From positions 1-32,506 of IMG/VR virus record IMGVR_UViG_3300029319_000252: 32,506 nt of DNA; one strand, 5' to 3'. Under the pieces are notes generated by a model. It saw nothing but the letters and a program-made list of their open reading frames with translations. It had not been told where the DNA came from and ran no database searches. The DNA comes from a virus. A program made the position numbers and the translations under genes. Positions within the stretch are counted from its first letter, which is position 1, and every line of letters starts with the position of its first letter. Shown here piece after piece: positions 7,917 through 14,278 of this stretch.

Positions 7917-9274
7917 AACCACGCACTCGCCACGAAGCCATCATCAGGATTAATCGCAATATCGAAGCTCGGCAGCATGTCCAGTTCGGTGCAAGCCCAC
8001 ACAAAAGCGTCCAGCCTGTCGGGGGATTTCTTGCTTAGGCCGGGGACGTAGTTGGTCAATTGATCCTCGAGCTCTGGCCATATTCCGACGAAATGAATGC
8101 GGCCCTGTTCCGTCCGGCTGGCGATAGGCTCCGCGCGCGCGTGCTTCCCTCGAGATGCATGGACAAGCTTGACGGCTGCGTTTCTATCGAGCTGGGCGGT
8201 GATGCTCTTCCATGTCTCGCCGCCTTGGTTTGACTCGAAAACCACGCAATCAGCTTTGTGGAAATGATACGCCTCGAGAGCTCGTCTGCAAACAGCATCC
8301 GGCGTGCCCCTCATACTGATATCGTCGAGAATAAACATGTGACCTTTATCCCCCAGACCTGCGACAACTATTCCCGATTCGTCCGCTTCGTCTGAGCTGG
8401 TCACCGCGGGGTCAACTGCTACGACTATCCGGCGCAGGGTCGGCGCCTCTTTCACTCGGTGCTTATCGATATCGCTGCGCATAAATAGCGCGCCGGGTAG
8501 CTGGCTCAAGAGCTCGCCTTCGAGTTCCTGGCGGCCCAGGGTCGAGCCTTTGTATCGGTCATGAATCGCGCGGATGAAATCCCTGCTGAGGTTCTGCCGG
8601 TTGTCCATGGTGGCGCCGCGTGTCAGGTATGTGCGCGGGTCCTCGGCAATCCGGCGCAGCCTTGCCAGGGGTCTCGGCGTCGTGGTCACAACACAACGCG
8701 GATTGTCGCCAAGTCGAAGACCAAACTGAAGCTGGTCCCAGGTATCCCACCGAGGCCACGCCGCCAGCTCATCGGCCCAGGCTATATGGTGCTGTGGTCC
8801 GCGCAGCTGGTCAGGCTTGTCTGCGCTGTACGTGCTCGCCATTGAACCATTGGCCCAAGTCACCCGCCGCTTACTTGGTTCGTATTCTGGCCGGTCGGCG
8901 CCACCGCAAGCCAGGATGCCAGACTGGCCTTCAACCATAACATCCCGGGCATCGGCGGCGGTTCGTGCAACCAGGGCAATCCGGATGCCGGGGTTGGTCA
9001 TCGCCATCATGTGCACCCACTCGGCGCCGGTCCTGGTCTTGCCCCATCCGCGCCCCGATTGAATCAGCCAGATGCGCCAGTCCCCGTCCGGCTGCAGCTG
9101 TTCCGCTCTGGCCGTGAAAAGCCAGTCATTCTCGAGGGCTGCGATTTCTTCCTCGTCCAGCGAGTTAAGAAACGTCGTCCGGCTCTTCACTGGCAGCGAG
9201 GCGAGCCAGTTTAGCCAGGAGCCGTTCCCGGGCATCGCTGATTTCATGTTTGATAGGTCCCCCATCCGGTCCAC
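7913..9274 (-). CDS. terL: Terminase large subunit
   Basis: This 453-residue ATP-driven DNA packaging motor also cuts concatemers. The N-terminal ATPase has Walker A SGRGWGKT (73-80), Walker B IAWADE (164-169) and a coupling motif VVTTTPR (195-201). The C-terminal RNase H-like nuclease shows acidic residues Asp288 (VAVDPA), Glu347 (VFESNQGGE) and Asp422 (DRLDAF). Length and motifs match the Terminase_6 type used by many headful or cos phages, so packaging mode cannot be told. The GTG at 9274 has AGGAG 4 bases upstream; ATGs at 9265 or 9247 are alternatives. The start lies inside the end of the small subunit gene. Confidence 0.93.
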   Translation of the reverse strand: MDRMGDLSNMKSAMPGNGSWLNWLASLPVKSRTTFLNSLDEEEIAALENDWLFTARAEQLQPDGDWRIWLIQSGRGWGKTRTGAEWVHMMAMTNPGIRIALVARTAADARDVMVEGQSGILACGGADRPEYEPSKRRVTWANGSMASTYSADKPDQLRGPQHHIAWADELAAWPRWDTWDQLQFGLRLGDNPRCVVTTTPRPLARLRRIAEDPRTYLTRGATMDNRQNLSRDFIRAIHDRYKGSTLGRQELEGELLSQLPGALFMRSDIDKHRVKEAPTLRRIVVAVDPAVTSSDEADESGIVVAGLGDKGHMFILDDISMRGTPDAVCRRALEAYHFHKADCVVFESNQGGETWKSITAQLDRNAAVKLVHASRGKHARAEPIASRTEQGRIHFVGIWPELEDQLTNYVPGLSKKSPDRLDAFVWACTELDMLPSFDIAINPDDGFVASAWL

Positions 9275-9638
9275 TTATCTCCTGCTTTACGGTCGTAATC
9301 ATGTCGTGGCGCCGCTCCAGAATCCACTGCGCAGGCTTGTGCCCGCCGTCCGCCGCGGCGTCGCGTTCCACGTAGCCCAAAAGTCTTTCCTGTGCCTCGG
9401 CTCGGTTTTGGTCAATCTTCTCCATAAACTCTGCAATGCCCGGCTCCGCCGTACCGTTTCGGTATTGTTCCTGGTACTTGTGAAAGGTGGCCGGGGCCAT
9501 ACCCGCTAGGGCGCAAGCTGCCCGAATTGTACAGTTATTATTGATGGCCTGAAAAAAACGCTTCTGCTTTGCCGGTGTGAGAAATTGTATACCGCCTCGG
9601 CGCCCCGTCTTCTTTTTGGCCTTCTTCTTCGCCGCCAT
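9165..9638 (-). CDS. terS: Terminase small subunit
   Basis: This 157-residue DNA-recognition subunit directs the terminase to the packaging site. After a lysine-rich tail (MAAKKKAKKKTGRRGG) comes a helix-turn-helix segment (KQKRFFQAINNNCTIRAACA, then LAGMAPATFHKYQEQYRNG, about 20-65). Next are helices with IDQNRAEAQERLLGYVERDA, as in small terminases that form ring oligomers. I chose the ATG at 9638, which overlaps the upstream gene's stop by ATGA and has GAGGTG upstream. The terL gene begins inside its 3' end. The upstream extension to 9701 in the same frame is regarded as non-coding. Confidence 0.85.
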   Translation of the reverse strand: MAAKKKAKKKTGRRGGIQFLTPAKQKRFFQAINNNCTIRAACALAGMAPATFHKYQEQYRNGTAEPGIAEFMEKIDQNRAEAQERLLGYVERDAAADGGHKPAQWILERRHDMITTVKQEISGPDGGPIKHEISDARERLLAKLARLAASEEPDDVS

Positions 9639-9940
9639 CAAAGCACCTCGATGATTGGTTCTCTCGCTCTGTCTTTCCATACCCAGACTTCGCGGCTGCA
9701 ATTGGTCGGCGCCACAAAAGAGTTCAGCGTCTCCATCTCAACCGAGCCAGGCCGCCGATTCGCCTTCACTTGAACCAGTCTCACCCCAGCCGGTCCAATC
9801 GCAATCACATCCCATTCGCCAAGGCTTGCCGCACTGCGGCAACACTTGTAGCCCGCCGCCTCCAAAACTCTCATAGTTTTGTGCTCGAGCCGGGTCCCTT
9901 TGGCCTTCGTATTGATGCGCTTTTTCTTAGGCTCCGCCAT
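9638..9940 (-). CDS. Small PD-(D/E)XK nuclease, Holliday-junction-resolvase-like
   Basis: This 100-residue protein probably cuts branched DNA before packaging. The lysine-rich start is followed by GTRLEHKTMRVLEAAGYKCC (Glu19), RSAASLGEWDVIAI (Asp44) and VRLVQVKANRRPG (Gln57, Lys59). That is the E...D...QxK layout of the PD-(D/E)XK fold seen in archaeal Hjc-like resolvases and small phage nucleases. It is the first gene of the packaging unit, and its stop overlaps the terS start (ATGA). I chose the ATG at 9940 because GGGGGC lies 5-10 bases upstream; the longer frame to 9997 has no ribosome site. A VRR-NUC-like nuclease is an alternative name for the same fold. Confidence 0.75.
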   Translation of the reverse strand: MAEPKKKRINTKAKGTRLEHKTMRVLEAAGYKCCRSAASLGEWDVIAIGPAGVRLVQVKANRRPGSVEMETLNSFVAPTNCSREVWVWKDRAREPIIEVL

Positions 9941-9958
9941 TTTCGCCCCCTGCTTGGC

Positions 9959-9986
9959 ATTATAAGCAAAACCAAGAAAACAACAA
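9959..9986 (-). promoter_or_regulatory. Candidate promoter of the late leftward unit
   Basis: The minus strand has a perfect TATAAT (9964-9959) with TTGTTG (9986-9981) 16 bases upstream. It sits directly before the first gene of the packaging operon (ATG at 9940). The predicted leader is very short, about 12 bases, with the GGGGGC ribosome site almost at the 5' end, which lowers confidence. Confidence 0.4.
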
Positions 9987-10090
9987 CCAACCGCCAAAAA
10001 GTACGTTTTTTCTGCACTGCGTTAAACAGGACCAAAACCGGGCCTATATCTCTCCTGTCTTTGACGCACTGCGAAAATATGGCATAATCT

Positions 10091-10337
10091 GTCACCGTCT
10101 AGTGACGTATTTTTTGCCAACAAAGAAACCCCAACATGGTTGTTATTATTATATATTTCATATACTCTATTATATTGATACCTAATTCTGTCATTTCGCA
10201 CCGGGGTACCCCCTTACTTTACAAACTGCCATACGTTGCCATACAAAAAACTAGGGGGGTAGGGGGTCGGTGCGAAATTCAATAATTGGGTTAAGTGCTT
10301 GAAATCGTTGAAATCAATATGTCACCAGGGCGGTGAC
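10091..10337. other. Repeat-rich, AT-rich intergenic core: candidate replication origin/control region
   Basis: No gene is supported in 9941-10532. Within it are two similar palindromes, GTCAC-N6-GTGAC (10091-10106) and GTCACC-N5-GGTGAC (10321-10337). Between them lie an AT-rich stretch (10140-10192), arms ATTTCGCACC (10193-10202) and GGTGCGAAAT (10269-10278) forming a long inverted repeat, the pair TGCCATAC (10227-10234, 10237-10244) and the tandem TTGAAATC repeats near 10300-10316. AT-rich DNA with short iterons and symmetric sites between the primase unit and the packaging unit is typical of phage origins. The role is inferred. Confidence 0.45.
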
Positions 10338-10500
10338 GAATTGTTCCATAATTATAATTCAGGGATTTCTTAGGACGTTGCCCGATTTCCGGGGCCATGG
10401 CGATTCTATCAGCTTTTCAAGGCCATGTCACATGGGTTTAATTGTTCCCCGTTTGGGGTCAATTTCCCCCATGTGGGCCGATTGGGACGCTTGGGCCGTT

Positions 10501-10528
10501 GTCCGGAAAGGGTAGGGGCTTTCCGGAC
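10501..10528 (-). terminator. Strong stem-loop after the primase/zinc-ribbon unit
   Basis: GTCCGGAAAG (10501-10510) and CTTTCCGGAC (10519-10528) form a perfect 10-bp stem with an 8-base loop. It begins 5 bases past the stop of the small zinc-ribbon gene. There is no clear T run, so it may be a weak or factor-assisted terminator, or a protein-binding site. Confidence 0.45.
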
Positions 10529-10532
10529 GACT

Positions 10533-10712
10533 CTAATTGTCGTGTCTGGTATCATCCGGCATCAGGGCCAGCATGACTTCAAAATAGACGTCAAACGGGG
10601 TCTCATCGATTGGCTCCCCGGTCGGCTCTTCGCATAGCGGACAAAACCGAGAGCCACGCCAAACCGCATCGCATTCAGCGCACTTCCTCAAAGTCTTATC
10701 TTTAATTGGCAT
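10533..10712 (-). CDS. Small zinc-ribbon protein
   Basis: This 59-residue protein of unknown function is encoded right after the primase-helicase. Its ATG lies inside the primase gene's last codons (TATGCCAATTAA), so it is probably translated by coupling. Two CxxC pairs (Cys11 and Cys14, Cys24 and Cys27) in KCAECDAVWRGSRFCPLCEE form a compact zinc ribbon. The rest is acidic (PIDETPFDVYFEVML). Such ribbons often bind nucleic acid or a partner enzyme; a helper for the primase is a guess from position. It is followed by a strong stem-loop at 10501-10528, as expected at the end of a transcription unit. Confidence 0.7.
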   Translation of the reverse strand: MPIKDKTLRKCAECDAVWRGSRFCPLCEEPTGEPIDETPFDVYFEVMLALMPDDTRHDN

Positions 10713-12915
10713 ATTCGGCCCCGTCTTCTACAGCCACAAAAGCCTGACGCTTTCGCCCAGCGCCCCGGTGCTCAATTTCAACCAGTGCAATTTCGCCCGC
10801 ATCAACCAGAGCCCGAACCGCCTCGGCGTGTTCTTTCGGCTTAAGCCTCTTAAATCGCCGCTTCATTTCTCTATCAGTCATGCCCCGTTCACCTGCTGCC
10901 GTCACCGCCTCAAGTATAGCTTGACGCCTTGCGCCGAACTCACTCCCAGTCATCTGGGTGCCAACGGCTTCAACGAGTCCATTGAATGCATGGCCGGAAT
11001 AAACCACCGCCCATTCCATGGCCTCCCGGTCAATCCTCGGCGATTGCTTCGAGCAAGCCACAATAGCCGCCAGCCGCATGGCAATCTCAACCGAACGAGC
11101 CAGCAAAACATCCATCCCGCTATTGGAAAGCCTGCGGCGCCTCTTTACTGTCTCGGCTTCAAAAGCATCCAAGACTTCATAGGCCGCTGGTGTGAACTCA
11201 AGTTCAACGGTCTTCGGCGCCACGTCGTGAACCTCAACCCCGGCCAGATTACCACCGCCCGCATCACGCATGGATTGAGCCCACCGAACAACGCCAGCCG
11301 GTGGCGCCGCTTTAGTTTGTCCACGTTTACGAGCTCCGCATTCCGCATCACTATTCACAACGAGAAACCGGCCCAGCATCCCCGCTTCGATATCTGCTTC
11401 ACCGATGGCCGAATAAAACTGCTTTGGCGTCGTCATGCTGTACAGCGTGATAGCTGGCCGCAGCACCTTAAGCCGCTCAACGTCGCCCCTCTGTTTTTCT
11501 GTCAGACCCATAGACGAGTATGCGCGCGGTCTAAGCGTCCCATCGAGCCGCCCGAAAGCCTCAACGAGCGTTGTCACTGCCTCCTGGAGCTGGCTGTTGC
11601 CCGACGCGCTGCACGCCTGCAGGTATTTCCCAAACTCATCAATCACGGTGATATGCGTTGGACGGTCCCGAAGCTCGGAATATACCGCGCCCGGGCTGGT
11701 GTAGCCGCTGCCGCCTATGAGGTCATCGAGACCTGCTGCGTCAAGAATTTTCTCAATGGCCTTTTTGCCGTACTCTTTGCCGGTGCCGGACTTGGCCACG
11801 GTTAGGAAATAAAGGCTTGTAAAGTTTGATTCCGTTGTCACGTACTTGCGGCCAAGGACCACCGAGCCCAAAGCCAGAGCAGATTGGACCGCCATCTCTA
11901 CATGGGGCGCCGGTGCCGTCTCCATATACCACCGCACGAAATCACCCAGAATGCCCGGTATAGTGTGAAGCTTCGCCGGTAGCGCACTGATAACAGTCTT
12001 GGGCTTTTTAATCCTTATAGGCTCAGTGGTAGGCTCTATAGGCTTGTCTTCGGGATGGTTTCGCTGGTGGCTCTTGAATACTGAAACCGCCGTTTTGTGA
12101 AGCTCCCTGGCCTCCAGCGGGACCGGGTTTCTTTCGTTCCAGTCCGAAACCTTCTTGAAAGCCCGGTTGAAGTCATCACCCTCATGGATGAACTGCCCAA
12201 CAAGTGAAGCCGCCGCATTGTTGCGGCCCTCATTCTCACCGACTGGCCGCCCGTCATGCGGGATTTTAACGCCGGACACGTCAAAGATATTTCCAGGCTG
12301 CCCTCCTGGCGGGAAGACCGTCCCAACCGGCCCATTCGTCCCAATGGCCCGCATCAGCTCAAAAATCACATCAGGAGAACGATAAGCCAAATCATCAAAA
12401 TCATCGATGCCATCGAAGACAACTAGATCGTACACCGCCCGTTCAACGCCGTAGCCCTTCAATTTCAAATCTCTATCAGCCGTTCGCACGCTCCCCGGCG
12501 CCACCACATAAGATCCCTTCGAGCTATCACCGCTTGGCGAGCAAAAAATATCCACACCGCCCATAATGCGAGATGGAATCTTGGCCCCTGGGTCAGTTCG
12601 AAAATATAGATGCCGCCCGCGCGGCGTCTGCACTTCAAAATTGCTATGCCCGACGATGCCACGAATCAGCGGCTCTTTCTCTGGCTTGTCGATATCAACC
12701 ACAACCAGGCCGCGCCCGGTTCTTATGCCCAGATTGAACGCCGGAGCCTCGCCGTCAATTGCCTCCAGCTCTTCAGCTGTCACAGTGTTGCCCGTGCTGA
12801 AAAGGTTCCAGCCTTCTGTCTTTACTGCATTGGTTCCGCGCTCGCCGCGCAGCAAGCGCCCATTGAATATTGAGGCCAGTTCGCACCACTGCGCCGCCGT
12901 AAAATTCGCCATCAT
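10702..12915 (-). CDS. Primase-polymerase/helicase fusion protein
   Basis: This 737-residue replication protein should lay down primers and unwind DNA. The N-terminal prim-pol domain (about 15-165) shows NLGIRTGRGLVVVDIDKPEK with the metal-binding DxD at Asp74 and Asp76, QTPRGRHLYFRTD with His102, and SYVVAPGS. A PriCT-like linker follows (about 220-285, NEGRNNAAASLVGQF). The helicase-like ATPase (about 315-540) is of the DUF3987 type, with Walker A AKSGTGKE (374-381) and Walker B ITVIDEFGK (422-430). The C-terminal 80 residues (GMTDREMKRRFKRLKPKEHA, then ALVDAGEIALVEIEHRGAGR) look like a winged helix. It is the main replication gene seen here; no DNA polymerase gene is visible. Confidence 0.88.
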   Translation of the reverse strand: MMANFTAAQWCELASIFNGRLLRGERGTNAVKTEGWNLFSTGNTVTAEELEAIDGEAPAFNLGIRTGRGLVVVDIDKPEKEPLIRGIVGHSNFEVQTPRGRHLYFRTDPGAKIPSRIMGGVDIFCSPSGDSSKGSYVVAPGSVRTADRDLKLKGYGVERAVYDLVVFDGIDDFDDLAYRSPDVIFELMRAIGTNGPVGTVFPPGGQPGNIFDVSGVKIPHDGRPVGENEGRNNAAASLVGQFIHEGDDFNRAFKKVSDWNERNPVPLEARELHKTAVSVFKSHQRNHPEDKPIEPTTEPIRIKKPKTVISALPAKLHTIPGILGDFVRWYMETAPAPHVEMAVQSALALGSVVLGRKYVTTESNFTSLYFLTVAKSGTGKEYGKKAIEKILDAAGLDDLIGGSGYTSPGAVYSELRDRPTHITVIDEFGKYLQACSASGNSQLQEAVTTLVEAFGRLDGTLRPRAYSSMGLTEKQRGDVERLKVLRPAITLYSMTTPKQFYSAIGEADIEAGMLGRFLVVNSDAECGARKRGQTKAAPPAGVVRWAQSMRDAGGGNLAGVEVHDVAPKTVELEFTPAAYEVLDAFEAETVKRRRRLSNSGMDVLLARSVEIAMRLAAIVACSKQSPRIDREAMEWAVVYSGHAFNGLVEAVGTQMTGSEFGARRQAILEAVTAAGERGMTDREMKRRFKRLKPKEHAEAVRALVDAGEIALVEIEHRGAGRKRQAFVAVEDGAEYAN

Positions 12916-12933
12916 TATTACCCCCTCTTTGAA

Positions 12934-13116
12934 TTATTTTCTGGCTTCTTCCAGTGCATCAAGACCCATAATGATAGCAAGACGCACAACGTCAGCCCGC
13001 CCAGCTTGCCCGCTTGGAAAGCGCCGGACGTCTTTGCTTAGGTCTTCCGCAACGCGGTCGGCCCGTTCTAATATCTCCGTTGAAATTTTGATTCCGTAAA
13101 CTGTTGACTCACTCAT
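12934..13116 (-). CDS. Small ribbon-helix-helix-like regulator
   Basis: This 60-residue protein has the layout of a ribbon-helix-helix DNA-binding protein. A short beta strand (STVYGIKIS) is followed by helix 1 (TEILERADRVAEDLSK) and helix 2 (AGRADVVRLAIIMGLDALEE). Such proteins bind palindromic operators as dimers, usually to repress their own promoter. Its ATG overlaps the methyltransferase stop (ATGA), so both come from the promoter region at 13953-14052. The perfect 14-bp palindrome there is the natural target to test. It is the only repressor-like gene in the window. Confidence 0.6.
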   Translation of the reverse strand: MSESTVYGIKISTEILERADRVAEDLSKDVRRFPSGQAGRADVVRLAIIMGLDALEEARK

Positions 13117-13952
13117 GGATTTATCTCCTTTAAAATTTGATTAACTCTCAGTCCCACTTGGTAAGCCACCTGCGGGACCACTGCGTTTCCTAGCGCCCTT
13201 ATCTGTTCTCTTCGACGTCCAGCCATCCCTCGGGGAAGCCCATCAACCACCGGACAAACTCTGGACTCAATTGACCACCCATGACTTCTGGCAATTGCGG
13301 GGAGTGCCCGTTCTCTTTGCGCCCTTTGCCGCTTTTCCAGTCTCGAGCGGCTGGGGTCGGAAGCATCATGCGCTTCACTGCGGTTGCTAGCCCGTCTCCG
13401 CTTGTCTTCGATGCGCCCTTTTTGTTGTAGTTCCCGCAGACCGTTGGCGTCGGCAACATCTCTCCAGGCAACGATGAAAAGGCGATCACGTCTGTGCCGC
13501 GCCCCGACGGCTGCCGCGCTGATAATATCCCATTCACAAGCGTACCCGAGCTGGGCAACGGAGCAGAGAACTTCGGACAATCCCCGAGAAGTGAGTGCTG
13601 GAACGTTCTCAGCGACCACGACTCGCGGCAGAGCCAGGCCAATGAGCCGGTGCATTTCCCACCAAAGGCCGGAGCGGTCCCCAGCCAGACCGGCCCCCTT
13701 TCCTGCGACGCTGATATCCTGGCAGGGGAATCCGCCGCAGATAACGTCGGCGCCTCTGATATCTTCAAGCTCAACTGTTCTGACATCTTCAAACCTTTCA
13801 GCGTCGGGCCAGTGTTTGGCTAAGACGCGCCTACAAAAATCATCTTGCTCAACTTGCCAGCAGGTACGCAGCCCCGGAATCGCTGCCTCAAGCCCCAGCT
13901 CGAGCCCACCGATACCGCTAAATAGTGAGCACATTTTAAGTTCTTTTTGCAT
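13113..13952 (-). CDS. DNA cytosine-5 methyltransferase
   Basis: This 279-residue enzyme transfers a methyl group from S-adenosylmethionine to carbon 5 of cytosine in a specific DNA site. Visible motifs are I (LFSGIGGLELGL, 9-20), IV (GGFPCQDIS with catalytic Cys77), VI (AENVPAL, 114-120), VIII (RHRRDRLFIVAW, 152-163) and X (RALGNAVVPQV, 252-262). The target recognition region between VIII and X is short (about 85 residues), so the protein is compact. No partner restriction enzyme is near, which fits an orphan phage enzyme protecting viral DNA. It is the first gene of the leftward early unit. Most of the gene also encodes an ORF in the +1 frame (13199-13786). Confidence 0.92.
   Translation of the reverse strand: MQKELKMCSLFSGIGGLELGLEAAIPGLRTCWQVEQDDFCRRVLAKHWPDAERFEDVRTVELEDIRGADVICGGFPCQDISVAGKGAGLAGDRSGLWWEMHRLIGLALPRVVVAENVPALTSRGLSEVLCSVAQLGYACEWDIISAAAVGARHRRDRLFIVAWRDVADANGLRELQQKGRIEDKRRRASNRSEAHDASDPSRSRLEKRQRAQRERALPAIARSHGWSIESRVCPVVDGLPRGMAGRRREQIRALGNAVVPQVAYQVGLRVNQILKEINP
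13199..13786 (-). CDS. Overlapping +1-frame gene inside the methyltransferase
   Basis: This 195-codon ORF lies wholly inside the methyltransferase gene in its +1 frame. The ATG at 13786 has AAAGG about 7 bases upstream. Its product is not random: it has SWSLRTFQHSLLGD and FSAPLPSSGTLVNGILS, then LPTPT (111-115), LPTPAARDWKSG (142-153) and LSPEFVRWLMGFPEGW (173-188). From memory, the 'LPTPtArDwksG...WlmGFP.gW' pattern recurs in proteins encoded with or fused to phage and bacterial cytosine methyltransferases. Here WLMGFP is read from the same bases as the VVDGLP stretch just before motif X. The function is unknown, perhaps a partner of the methyltransferase. A mere shadow ORF would not be expected to carry such motifs. 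Confidence 0.6.
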   Translation of the reverse strand: MSEQLSLKISEAPTLSAADSPARISASQERGPVWLGTAPAFGGKCTGSLAWLCRESWSLRTFQHSLLGDCPKFSAPLPSSGTLVNGILSARQPSGRGTDVIAFSSLPGEMLPTPTVCGNYNKKGASKTSGDGLATAVKRMMLPTPAARDWKSGKGRKENGHSPQLPEVMGGQLSPEFVRWLMGFPEGWLDVEENR

Positions 13953-13977
13953 TTTCTTTGTTTTAGCATTGAAAAGT

Positions 13978-14011
13978 ATTTGACGTCAAATGCAAAGCAT
14001 GTAAATATAAT
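13978..14011. promoter_or_regulatory. Divergent early promoter/operator with perfect 14-bp palindrome
   Basis: ATTTGACGTCAAAT (13978-13991) is a perfect palindrome between the divergent methyltransferase and early rightward units. It contains TTGACG on both strands, so both -35 boxes would overlap in one operator. Rightward -10 candidates are TAAATA (16 bases away) and TATAAT (14006-14011, 20 bases away). A leftward TAAAAC lies 18 bases away. Spacing is imperfect, so the exact boxes are uncertain. Confidence 0.5.
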
Positions 14012-14052
14012 CATGTGAGGCAATGACGCTTCACCGAACGAAGGAAAGAACG

Positions 14053-14247
14053 ATGGATTTAGATGCTCAAACACTCGCCAAACTTACCGAAGCCCAGAAG
14101 CTTGTAGGTCAAAAAGTCCGGTCCCGGATTTACGACACAGAGAAAACAGTCTCCGAGGTATACGTTGTCGACAAGGATGATTGTGGCCTTGTTATTTGTG
14201 TTGACTTCACCGACTGCACTTATTGTGAGCTTTCTGACATTATTTAA
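14053..14247 (+). CDS. Small early protein, unknown function
   Basis: This 64-residue protein begins MDLDAQTLAKLTEAQKLVGQ and is the first gene of the rightward early unit. The start at 14053 is preferred over an ATG at 14023 because GGAAAG lies 4 bases before it, inside a 19-base leader that is repeated almost exactly before the next gene. The second half looks beta-rich (RIYDTEKTVSEVYVVDKDDCG) and ends CTYCELSDII, with one CxxC pair. No family is recognised. As a first early gene it may act on host takeover or on regulation, but nothing in the sequence proves this. Confidence 0.6.
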   Translation: MDLDAQTLAKLTEAQKLVGQKVRSRIYDTEKTVSEVYVVDKDDCGLVICVDFTDCTYCELSDII

Positions 14248-14278
14248 AAACCAAACCAAACAAACGAAAGAAAGAACG

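Noticed and set aside
7104-8051. Plus-strand ORF of 315 codons opposite the MuF and terminase genes
   Set aside because: Antisense to two strong genes with clear motifs; composition is unpatterned and no ribosome site is seen.
9871-10095. GTG-started minus-strand ORF (74 codons) before the packaging unit
   Set aside because: It overlaps the promoter candidate and the start of the nuclease gene in another frame and has no ribosome site.
10140-10192. Many TATAAT-like words as tandem promoters
   Set aside because: They come from a simple AT-rich stretch; no matching -35 boxes at proper distance were found, so I treat it as a melting region.
10768-11805. Long plus-strand ORF (345 codons) opposite the primase-helicase gene
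   Set aside because: It lies wholly antisense to a well-supported gene, has no recognisable motifs and an odd Cys/His/Arg-rich composition typical of antisense shadows.
13384-13983. Plus-strand ORF of 199 codons opposite the methyltransferase
   Set aside because: Serine- and proline-rich shadow of the opposite strand without motifs, unlike the same-strand +1 frame ORF which I keep.
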